DNA of 32,123 nucleotides, taken from the NCBI GenBank assembly GCA_945862785.1, contig CAMAZB010000006.1:1-32123 (forward strand), read 5' to 3'. Below, one piece after another: positions 15,278 through 21,704 of the stretch (within the stretch, counting starts at the first letter, position 1; each line of letters begins with the position of its first letter). Below the pieces are notes generated by a model that had not been told where the DNA came from, made no database searches, and saw nothing but the letters and a program-made list of their open reading frames with translations. The DNA is from an uncultured Clostridia bacterium (lineage in GTDB: Bacteria; Bacillota; Clostridia; Oscillospirales; Oscillospiraceae). The translations under genes and the position numbers were made by a program.

Positions 15278-18205
15278 TTATGCCTCCTCTCGTTTTTCAT
15301 CCTGCTCGTCCAGGGCGGCGAACAGGCTCCGCAGGCGGATACGCACCGCGCCAAGGTTCGTGATCTCGTCGATCTTCAGCTGGGTGTACAGCTTACCACC
15401 GGCCTGCAAAATCTCCCTCGTCTCGTCGGACGTGATGGCGTCCACGCCGCAGCCGAAGCTGACCAACTGCACCAGATCCATGTCCGGCTGAGAGCAGCAG
15501 TATTTGGCGGCGGCGTACAGGCGGGAGTGGTACGTCCACTGGTTCAGCACCGTAGTGGGGAACTTGTCCACCCGATTGGAGATGGAGTCCTCCGTCACCA
15601 CCGCCGCGCCGGACCGGGTAATGAGGGTGTCGATGCCGTGGTTGACCTCCGGGTCCACATGATAGGGCCGGCCCGCCAGCACAATGATGCGGCGGCCCTC
15701 CGCCCGGGCCTGTTCGATGATGCGCTCGCCCTCTTTCCGAATCAGGGACATGTGGTGGGCGTACTCGGCATAGGACGCGTCAGCGGCCTCCTTCACCTCG
15801 TTCTTCGTGATGTCCGGGAAGAAGCGGCGCAGGATATCATGGATCTTCTTCGTGAAGTCCTTGGGCCGGTGGAGGCCCACATAGTCGTAGATGAACTTGA
15901 TATCCTTGATTTCCGGGCAGTTTCCGGCAATGACCTCCGGGTAGTAGGCCACCACAGGGCAGTTGTAGTGGTTCTGGCCCAGGCCCTCGTCGATGTTGTA
16001 GGTCATGCAGGGGTAGAAGATGGCGTCCAATCCCAGCTTGGAGAGGAACTGGATGTGGCCGTGGGCCAGCTTGGCTGGGAAGCAGGCAGTGTCGCTGGGG
16101 ATGGTCCCCTGCCCTTTCAGATACAGATCCCGGCTGGAGAGGGGGCTGTGATAGACCGCGAAGCCCAGCTTCGTGAAGAAAGTGTGCCAGAAGGGCAGCA
16201 GCTCCCACATATTCAGACACAGGGGGATGCCGATCTTGCCCCGCTTGCCGGGAACGGGCTTGTAGCCCAGAATCAGTTTCCGCTTGTAGGCATACAGGTT
16301 CCGCTCGCCGGTGTCCGCCTTGCCGGTGACGGGTCGGTCGCAGCGGTTGCCGCTGATGAAGGTATCGCCGTCGGCGAAGGTATTGATGGTGAGCTGGCAG
16401 TTGTTGCCGCAGCGTCCGCAGACCTCGCTGCGGGTCTCCTGGTGGAAGGCCGCCAGGGCCTCCCGGTCCAGCAGGGTACTGGTCTGGCCGCTGGCCGCCT
16501 TGCCCCGGCCATACAGGGCCGCACCGTAGGCGCCCATGAGGCCCGCGATGTCGGGGCGGATGACCTCCACACCCATCTCCTTCTCAAAGGCCCGGAGGAC
16601 GGCTTCGTTGTAGAACGTGCCGCCCTGGACCACGATGTTCCGGCCCAGCTCCTCGGGTGAGGCGGCCCGGATGACCTTGTAAATGGCGTTCTTCACCACG
16701 GAGATGGAAAGCCCCGCGGAGATATTCTCAACGGTGGCGCCGTCCTTCTGCGCCTGCTTGACACTGGAGTTCATAAACACGGTGCAGCGGCTGCCCAGAT
16801 CCACAGGCCTGTCCGCAAACAGGCCCAGCTTGGCAAACTCTTTGACATCGTACCCCAGCGCCTGGGCGAAGGTCTGGAGGAAGCTGCCGCAGCCGGAGGA
16901 GCAGGCCTCGTTCAGGAAGATGTTGCTGATAGCGCCGTCCTCAATCTTAAAGCACTTCATGTCCTGACCGCCGATGTCGATAATAAAATCCACATTGGGC
17001 AGAAAATGCCGGGCGGCGGTGAAGTGGGCCACGGTCTCCACCACGCCGTAGTCGGCGTGGAAGGCATTTTTCGCCAGGTCCTCACCGTAGCCGGTGGTGG
17101 TGACGGAGGCCACATGGAGAGCGGGGTGCTCGTCATAAAGCTGCTGCAAAACCTCCCGGATGAGGGGCACAGGATTGCCCAGATTGGGACGGTAATCCGT
17201 AAACAGGATGCGGGCATCCTGGTCAATGACCGTCATCTTGACAGTGGTAGATCCGGAGTCGATGCCGATATGTACCGGGGCTGCATAGTCCGATCCGAAG
17301 GGCACCCGGGGCACCGCCGCCTTGGCGTGGCGGGCTTTGAAAGTCTCGTACTCCTCCTGGCTCTCGAACAGGGGCGGCTGGGAACGGTAGGTCTCGGAGG
17401 CGCCGTGCTCCTGGAGCCGGTCGGCCACCTCTTTCAGATCAAATTCCCGGTCGGAGTAAAACGCCGCGCCCAGAGCCACGAACAGTAAGCTGTTCTCCGG
17501 GCAGGTACCCTTGACACCCAGGGTCTTGTCAAAGCTGCTCCGCAGGCAGCGGGAGAAGGTCAACGGTCCGCCTAAATACAGGACATTGCCGCGGATAGGC
17601 CGTCCCTGGGCCAGGCCCGCGATGGTCTGGTTCACCACCGCCTGGTAAATGCTGGCGGCGATGTCCTCCGCCTTGGCACCCTGGTTGATAAGGGGCTGAA
17701 CGTCGCTCTTGGCAAACACGCCGCAGCGGGAGGCGATGGTATACGTCTTCTCCGCCCTTTGCGCGGCGGCGTCCATCTCGTCGGCGGTCATTTTCAAAAG
17801 GGTCGCCATCTGGTCGATGAACGCACCGGTACCGCCGGCACAGGAGCCGTTCATCCGAACCTCCGTTCCATTGGTCAGAAAGAGGATCTTGGCGTCCTCC
17901 CCGCCCAGCTCGATGATGACGTCCGTCCCCGGCGTCAGCTTTCCCGCGGCCACCCGGGTGGCGAACACCTCCTGGACAAAGGGCACCCCCACGCTCTCAG
18001 CCATACCCATACCGGCAGAGCCGGAGATGGCCAGGTCGGCCCGGCCGCCGGGGATGTACTGCTCCGCCACCCGGCGCAGCAGCTCCTCAGTTTTTTCCAG
18101 GATGTGGCTGAAATGACGTTCGTATGTACTGTAAATGATGTTGTCCGTGTTATCCAGCACCACGCATTTAATGGTGGTGGAGCCCACGTCAAGTCCTACC
18201 TTCAA
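15278..18205 (-). CDS. Acyl-CoA dehydratase activase-related protein with two BadF/HgdC ATPase domains and a DUF2229 region
   Basis: I set the start at TTG 18205 (975 aa), preceded by AAGGAGG, because the product then begins KVGLDVGSTTIKCVV, the first phosphate loop. Domain 1 (about 1-265) carries GGEDAKILF, SCAGGTGAF and SRCGVFAKSDV. Domain 2 (about 305-570) repeats this with HIGIDSGSTTVKM, GGQDMKCF, ACSSGCGSF and SRCTVFMNSSV. In HgdC the Cys of the GTG-type loop and the Cys of SRC bind a [4Fe-4S] at the dimer interface; both are kept in both copies. A Cys set CGRCGNNC (about 625) and the DUF2229 segment IPLCLNMWELLPFWHTFF follow. Such activases use ATP to pump one electron into a radical dehydratase. 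It is co-transcribed with the C-terminal half. The true partner is unknown. Confidence 0.88.
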   Translation of the reverse strand: MKVGLDVGSTTIKCVVLDNTDNIIYSTYERHFSHILEKTEELLRRVAEQYIPGGRADLAISGSAGMGMAESVGVPFVQEVFATRVAAGKLTPGTDVIIELGGEDAKILFLTNGTEVRMNGSCAGGTGAFIDQMATLLKMTADEMDAAAQRAEKTYTIASRCGVFAKSDVQPLINQGAKAEDIAASIYQAVVNQTIAGLAQGRPIRGNVLYLGGPLTFSRCLRSSFDKTLGVKGTCPENSLLFVALGAAFYSDREFDLKEVADRLQEHGASETYRSQPPLFESQEEYETFKARHAKAAVPRVPFGSDYAAPVHIGIDSGSTTVKMTVIDQDARILFTDYRPNLGNPVPLIREVLQQLYDEHPALHVASVTTTGYGEDLAKNAFHADYGVVETVAHFTAARHFLPNVDFIIDIGGQDMKCFKIEDGAISNIFLNEACSSGCGSFLQTFAQALGYDVKEFAKLGLFADRPVDLGSRCTVFMNSSVKQAQKDGATVENISAGLSISVVKNAIYKVIRAASPEELGRNIVVQGGTFYNEAVLRAFEKEMGVEVIRPDIAGLMGAYGAALYGRGKAASGQTSTLLDREALAAFHQETRSEVCGRCGNNCQLTINTFADGDTFISGNRCDRPVTGKADTGERNLYAYKRKLILGYKPVPGKRGKIGIPLCLNMWELLPFWHTFFTKLGFAVYHSPLSSRDLYLKGQGTIPSDTACFPAKLAHGHIQFLSKLGLDAIFYPCMTYNIDEGLGQNHYNCPVVAYYPEVIAGNCPEIKDIKFIYDYVGLHRPKDFTKKIHDILRRFFPDITKNEVKEAADASYAEYAHHMSLIRKEGERIIEQARAEGRRIIVLAGRPYHVDPEVNHGIDTLITRSGAAVVTEDSISNRVDKFPTTVLNQWTYHSRLYAAAKYCCSQPDMDLVQLVSFGCGVDAITSDETREILQAGGKLYTQLKIDEITNLGAVRIRLRSLFAALDEQDEKREEA

Positions 18206-18262
18206 AGCTCTTTCCTCCTTGCAGGAAAACGATTGCCGCGCCAAAACCGACAACAATCAAAA

Positions 18263-18283
18263 GATACCACATTAGTTGGTATC
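18263..18283. promoter_or_regulatory. Inverted repeat, candidate operator of the activase operon
   Basis: A perfect 7-bp inverted repeat, GATACCA-N7-TGGTATC, overlaps the last bases of the predicted leftward -10 box and covers the likely start site. This position is typical of a repressor site. The repeat does not match Rex, FapR, CtsR or CIRCE sequences as I know them. Confidence 0.5.
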
Positions 18284-18309
18284 ATACTCTTTTCCGACAA
18301 AATACGCAA
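18281..18309 (-). promoter_or_regulatory. Promoter of the activase operon
   Basis: On the minus strand, TTGCGT (3 of 6), a 17-base spacer and TATGAT (5 of 6) lie about 75 bases before the TTG start. The weak -35 and the overlapping inverted repeat suggest a regulated promoter. Confidence 0.55.
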
Positions 18310-18378
18310 TCGGGAAACCAACCGAAAGCTGTAAAAAATCTGTTAAAAATCTTTATACTTTCCCTCTGTTTGATTTTA

Positions 18379-18387
18379 TGATATACT
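18379..18387 (+). promoter_or_regulatory. Extended -10 promoter for queH
   Basis: TGATATACT is an extended -10 box (TGn plus TATACT, 5 of 6), 33 bases before the queH ATG. No good -35 is present. The 215-base divergent region is AT-rich compared with its surroundings. Confidence 0.55.
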
Positions 18388-18420
18388 TGTCCCAACTAGA
18401 AGCGAAGCGAGGTCTTTTTC

Positions 18421-18984
18421 ATGGATACCGTCCTGATGCACACCTGCTGCGCCCCCTGCTCCCTCTCCTGTATCGACCCCCTCCGGGCCGAGGGCATTGA
18501 GCCGGTGGCGTTTTGGTACAATCCCAACATCCACCCCTGGAAGGAATACCAGGCCCGGCGGGACTGCCTGCTGGAGTACGCCCCCACCATCAACATGGAG
18601 GTGCGCGTGCAGGAGGACTACGGCCTGAAGGATTTTGTCCGCCATGTGGCGGATGACATCGAGCACCGCTGTGTCTACTGCTATGAGCACCGCATCGAGG
18701 GCACGGCCAAATACGCCGCGGAGCACGGCTTTACCGCCTTTACCTCCACCCTGCTGGCCAGCCTTTACCAGGACCACGACGGCATCGTCCGGGCGGCGGA
18801 GAAGTACGCCAAACAGTACGGCGTGGAATTTCTCTACCGGGATTTCCGTCCCAATTTCCGGGCGGGAAATCAAAAGGCCCGGGAACTGGGGTTCTATATG
18901 CAGAAATACTGCGGCTGCGTGTTCTCCGAACAGGACCGCTACCAGAAGCAGATTGACCGGGACAAGGCAAAATTCGCGGAATAA
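18421..18984 (+). CDS. queH: Epoxyqueuosine reductase QueH
   Basis: QueH performs the last step of queuosine synthesis, reducing epoxyqueuosine in the tRNA wobble position to queuosine; it replaces cobalamin-dependent QueG in many anaerobes. The 187-aa product starts MDTVLMHTCCAPCSL with the paired Cys 9-10 and Cys 13. It has a second Cys pair, CVYCYEHR, near residue 80, and ends with KYCGCVFSEQDRY. These Cys residues are the cluster and metal ligands in the family (formerly DUF208). The protein lacks a membrane or export signal. The ribosome site is weak (GCGAGG), which suggests modest expression. It is monocistronic, divergent from the activase operon, and ends at a clean hairpin. Confidence 0.93.
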   Translation: MDTVLMHTCCAPCSLSCIDPLRAEGIEPVAFWYNPNIHPWKEYQARRDCLLEYAPTINMEVRVQEDYGLKDFVRHVADDIEHRCVYCYEHRIEGTAKYAAEHGFTAFTSTLLASLYQDHDGIVRAAEKYAKQYGVEFLYRDFRPNFRAGNQKARELGFYMQKYCGCVFSEQDRYQKQIDRDKAKFAE

Positions 18985-18987
18985 ATC

Positions 18988-19016
18988 AAACGCAGGAGCC
19001 TACGGCTCCTGCGTTT
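18988..19016. terminator. Intrinsic terminator of queH, probably shared
   Basis: A 13-bp perfect stem AAACGCAGGAGCC / GGCTCCTGCGTTT with a TAC loop begins 3 bases after the queH stop. It also lies downstream of the convergent 70-aa gene, where the opposite strand ends GCGTTTGATTT. Confidence 0.85.
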
Positions 19017-19047
19017 CACTTTCCAGCAGTTTGGCTGCTTCCCGCTC

Positions 19048-19260
19048 TCACTTCGTCGTTCCGGGATAGCCCAGAAACCGTCTCAGGCTGCGGACGGTCT
19101 CACAGTCCCGCCGAAGCAGGGGCAGCAAGAGTTGTACCACCCGCTGGTCTCCCCACTCCTGCTGGTTCCGGATGTGGCGGACATCCATACACAAATACCA
19201 GTAAAGGATTCTTGTAACCTCTTTCCAGGGGACTTCATCTTGTAAGCGGTATGTTTTCAT
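19048..19260 (-). CDS. Small unknown protein (70 aa)
   Basis: I do not recognise this product. It is predicted helical, rich in Arg, Leu and Trp (RILYWYLCMDVRHIRNQQEW; LLLPLLRRDCETVRSLRRFL), with no signal peptide. Support for a real gene comes from a good ribosome site (GAGGTG, six bases before ATG), an AT-rich upstream region with a 7-bp inverted repeat, and isolation between hairpins on both sides. The size and helix pattern would suit a small regulator or a peptide partner, but no DNA-binding motif can be claimed. Confidence 0.55.
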   Translation of the reverse strand: MKTYRLQDEVPWKEVTRILYWYLCMDVRHIRNQQEWGDQRVVQLLLPLLRRDCETVRSLRRFLGYPGTTK

Positions 19261-19308
19261 ATTATCACCTCGCTTCTACGTTAACGCAAATCCTTATGAG
19301 TTGTAAAA

Positions 19309-19330
19309 TTTACTACCAAACGCTAGTAAA
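19309..19330. promoter_or_regulatory. Inverted repeat upstream of the 70-aa gene
   Basis: TTTACTA-N8-TAGTAAA is a perfect 7-bp inverted repeat 49 bases before the ATG, in the most AT-rich stretch of the window (19261-19400). It could be an operator. I could not fit a convincing leftward -35/-10 pair to it. Confidence 0.4.
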
Positions 19331-19397
19331 ATTGTTTTTCCTGACAATGATTTTATTGAAAGCGTCGTAAAAATGCTATATTAGATATTTTTAATAG

Positions 19398-19437
19398 AAA
19401 AAGGACCCTGGAGGAACATCCTTCAGGGTCCTTTTTT
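19398..19437. terminator. Bidirectional terminator after the UPF0210 gene
   Basis: AAAAAGGACCCTGGAGG, AACAT loop, CCTTCAGGGTCCTTTTTT: a 12-bp GC-rich stem with one G-T pair, and T runs on both strands. It closes the leftward UPF0210 transcript 37 bases after its stop. Confidence 0.88.
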
Positions 19438-19473
19438 CTATGGGTACATAGGTGTGGATATCCACATCCACCC

Positions 19474-20832
19474 TCAGTTCTTCAGACTGTGCATAGGGGC
19501 CGGAATCCGCCCGCCTCTTGCGATGAAGTCCGCGCTGGACTCCGGGTGCACCGGCATCACCGGGGCGCTGCCAAGCAGACCGCCCATCTCGATGGTGTCC
19601 CCCACCTTCTTGCCGGGGGCGGGCAGCAGGCGGACGGCGGTGGTCTTGCAGTTCACCATGCCGATGGCCGCCTCGTCAGCGATGATGGCGGAGATAGTCT
19701 CCGCCGGGGTGTCGCCGGGGACGGCGATCATGTCCAGGCCCACGGAGCACACACAGGTCATGGCCTCCAGCTTGTCCAGGCACAACGTGCCCTGGCGGGC
19801 GGCGGCGATCATGCCCTCGTCCTCACTGACGGGGATAAAGGCGCCGGACAGGCCGCCCACACTGGAGGACGCCATGACGCCGCCCTTCTTCACGGCGTCG
19901 TTCAGCAGGGCCAGAGCCGCCGTGGTGCCGTGGGTGCCGCAGGTCTCCAGGCCCATTTCCTCCAGGATGCGGGCCACGGAGTCGCCAATGGCGGGGGTGG
20001 GAGCCAGGGACAGGTCCACGATGCCGAAAGGGGTGTCCAGCCGGCGGCTGGCCTCCTGGGCCACCAGCTGGCCCATACGGGTGACCCGGAAAGCGGTCTT
20101 TTTCACTGTCTCCGCCACCACGTCGAAGGGCTGGCCCTTGACGGCCTGCAAGGCGTGGTGGACCACGCCGGGGCCGGAAACGCCTACGTTGATGACCTTC
20201 TCCGCCTCGCCCACGCCGTGGAAGGCGCCGGCCATGAAGGGGTTGTCCTCCACGGCATTGCAGAACACCACCAGCTTGGCGCATCCCAGGCCGTCCTGAG
20301 CCTCTGTGGCCTTGGCGGTGTCCTTGATGATGCGGCCCATGAGGGCCACCGCGTCCATGTTGATGCCCGCCTTGGTGGAGCCGACATTGATGGAGGAACA
20401 CACCAGTTCCGTCCGGGCCAAGGCCTCGGGGATGGAGCGGATCAGCTTTTCATCGGCATTCGTCATGCCCTTCTGTACCAGAGCGGAGTAGCCGCCGATG
20501 AAGTTGACGCCGCAGGTGTGGGCCGCCCGGTCCAGGGCCAGGGCAAAGGGCACATAGTCCTCCGTCTCGCTGGCGCCGGCCACCAGAGCCATGGGGGTGA
20601 CGGAAATGCGCTTATTGACGATGGGGATGCCGAACTCCCGCTCGATGTCCTCGCCGGTCTTGACCAGCTTTTCGGCGTAGCGGGTGATCTTTTCATAAAT
20701 CTTTTCGCAGGCCCGCTTGGGGTCCGGGTCGCAGCAGCTCAGGAGAGAGATGCCCATGGTGATGGTGCGGATGTCCAGATGCTGCTGGTCGATCATCTCG
20801 ATGGTGGAGAGGATGTCCTTTTGATTGAGCAT
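19474..20832 (-). CDS. PFL-family protein, UPF0210 (DUF711)
   Basis: The start is set at ATG 20832 (452 aa, the usual family length), seven bases after GGAGG; the track start lies further upstream. Conserved stretches include the N-terminal [21 protein letters not shown], then [29 protein letters not shown] and [20 protein letters not shown]. The fold is related to pyruvate formate-lyase/glycyl radical barrels by sequence class, but no glycyl radical motif is present and the activity is unknown. It is almost always found beside a UPF0237 ACT-domain gene, as here. Within this pair it is the downstream gene, separated from its partner by a 273-base palindrome-rich spacer, which is longer than I would expect for a tight operon. 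Confidence 0.92.
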   Translation of the reverse strand: MLNQKDILSTIEMIDQQHLDIRTITMGISLLSCCDPDPKRACEKIYEKITRYAEKLVKTGEDIEREFGIPIVNKRISVTPMALVAGASETEDYVPFALALDRAAHTCGVNFIGGYSALVQKGMTNADEKLIRSIPEALARTELVCSSINVGSTKAGINMDAVALMGRIIKDTAKATEAQDGLGCAKLVVFCNAVEDNPFMAGAFHGVGEAEKVINVGVSGPGVVHHALQAVKGQPFDVVAETVKKTAFRVTRMGQLVAQEASRRLDTPFGIVDLSLAPTPAIGDSVARILEEMGLETCGTHGTTAALALLNDAVKKGGVMASSSVGGLSGAFIPVSEDEGMIAAARQGTLCLDKLEAMTCVCSVGLDMIAVPGDTPAETISAIIADEAAIGMVNCKTTAVRLLPAPGKKVGDTIEMGGLLGSAPVMPVHPESSADFIARGGRIPAPMHSLKN

Positions 20833-20925
20833 AAACTTGCCTCCATAGTTCATCCGCCAAAGGCGGATGAATCTTTCTAATCATTTTCGCCGCGGCATGT
20901 ACGTGGTGAAAATTCCCCGGCCTAT

Positions 20926-21077
20926 GCGCCCTTGGGGCGCACTCACCAGTCCACAGACTGGTGAGGGGGAGGTCGAGGGGAAAGCAGCGAAGCGCCGCCA
21001 GCGGCGGACGAAGCGAGCCGCTTTCGAGACAGCGGCACGATTGGCGGGCACAACGTGCCCGCCAATCGTTATGCCGC
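20926..21077. repeat. Palindrome-rich intergenic element between UPF0237 and UPF0210 genes
   Basis: Four perfect hairpins in a row: GCGCCC-ttg-GGGCGC (20926-20940), CTCACCAGTC-caca-GACTGGTGAG (20942-20965), CCGCC-agc-GGCGG (about 20994-21006), and a 14-bp stem CGATTGGCGGGCAC-aac-GTGCCCGCCAATCG (21038-21068). The last is extended by GCGGCA/TGCCGC across a 3-base bulge (to 21077). CGAGGGGA before and TCCCCTCG after (around 20974 and 21095) form a further outer inverted pair. No open frame here is credible. It looks like a dispersed palindromic repeat of the Oscillospiraceae type. Confidence 0.65.
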
Positions 21078-21105
21078 AACGGTGTACGCCTGCTCCCCTC
21101 GAAAA

Positions 21106-21375
21106 TCAGATGCGGTGCATGGCGTCGAAGATTTCTTCTCTCTGGATGCGGATGGAGATTTCCATCTTGCGGCCCAGCTCCTCCAGCAGGTCCCGCAGGT
21201 CCCCTACGGGGACCTTAGCCTTCTCCACATCCACGGCCATGACCATGGTGAAGGAACCCTGCAGGATGGTCTGAGAGATATCCAGGATATTGACGTTGTT
21301 TTCGGCCAGCAGGGCGCAGACGGCGGCGATGATGCCTACCTTGTCCTTGCCGACAACGGTGACGATGGCGTTCAT
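21106..21375 (-). CDS. ACT-domain protein, UPF0237
   Basis: An 89-aa stand-alone ACT domain that starts MNAIVTVVGKDKVGIIAAV, with the Gly-Ile ligand turn and the NVNILDISQTIL strand-helix characteristic of UPF0237 (GcvR-like) proteins. ACT domains bind amino acids or similar small ligands at dimer interfaces. It nearly always neighbours UPF0210, so it may be its regulatory partner; this is inference from context. The start has TCAGGAGG with good spacing. A plausible promoter lies about 60 bases upstream. Confidence 0.92.
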   Translation of the reverse strand: MNAIVTVVGKDKVGIIAAVCALLAENNVNILDISQTILQGSFTMVMAVDVEKAKVPVGDLRDLLEELGRKMEISIRIQREEIFDAMHRI

Positions 21376-21431
21376 ATATTTTCCTCCTGACGAGACGGTG
21401 TCTCTGTTGAATGGTTTATTCAGTAGACATT

Positions 21432-21461
21432 ATTCTAACATATCAGACGCAAAAAAGTAAA
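21432..21461 (-). promoter_or_regulatory. Promoter for the UPF0237-UPF0210 genes
   Basis: On the minus strand, TTTACT (4 of 6), an 18-base spacer and TAGAAT (5 of 6), with TG one base before the -10 (TGTTAGAAT, extended type). Confidence 0.6.
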
Positions 21462-21477
21462 CTCGAAGGATGCACAA

Positions 21478-21505
21478 AGGGGCGTACATTTCGGTACGCC
21501 CCTCT
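21478..21505. repeat. 28-bp hairpin direct repeat, copy 1
   Basis: AGGGGCGTAC, ATTTCG loop, GTACGCCCCT plus CT: a 10-bp stem. It is identical over 28 bases to 21668-21695. It directly abuts the left end of the 162-bp structured element. A weak T-rich stretch follows on the minus strand (TTTGTG), so it might act as a poor terminator. Confidence 0.8.
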
Positions 21506-21667
21506 CAGCTTGTCGAAAAAGTCTTTTCGACAAGCTGCTTAAGATTTCAGAACTTTCAAAAAGTTCTGAAATCTATTGATTGGAATGGCGCAGGGCACCC
21601 TTCCTGGGTTCCCCGCGCACACCCTTCCTTCCCGTTTTCCTACGTTTCCGGGTTTATCGACAGCCTG
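21506..21667 (-). repeat. Structured intergenic repeat element, copy A
   Basis: The 329-base gap between UPF0237 and lysC has no gene; it holds this element and its flanking hairpins. Reading plus: a 13-bp hairpin AGCTTGTCGAAAA-agtc-TTTTCGACAAGCT (21507-21536), then a 14-bp hairpin around TTTCAGAACTT/AAGTTCTGAAA (21542-21574), then a GC-rich block (AATGGCGCAGGGCACCCTTC, CCCTTCCTTCCCGTT), ending TTTATCGACAGCCTG. The first and last 15 bases form an imperfect inverted repeat (12 of 15). A second copy lies at 29046-29204 in the same orientation. Strand is given as minus because base changes between copies preserve pairing in minus-strand RNA. Confidence 0.8.
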
Positions 21668-21695
21668 AGGGGCGTACATTTCGGTACGCCCCTCT
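21668..21695. repeat. 28-bp hairpin direct repeat, copy 2
   Basis: Identical in sequence and orientation to 21478-21505, nine bases after the lysC stop codon on the lysC strand. The two copies bracket the 162-bp element with no bases left over. As a hairpin it could also act as the 3' end structure of the lysC transcript, although a T run is missing. Confidence 0.8.
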
Positions 21696-21704
21696 GTCAT
21701 AGTC

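Noticed and set aside
15274-15354. Programmed frameshift joining the two activase halves
   Set aside because: The second frame is +1 relative to the first, no +1 slippery codon with a stop is at the overlap, and a strong AGGAGG serves an ATG right after the stop, so separate initiation explains it better.
19489-20880. 463-aa plus-strand ORF opposite UPF0210
   Set aside because: Antisense shadow of a well-recognised gene; composition dominated by Gly, His and Ala, with no motif or ribosome site.
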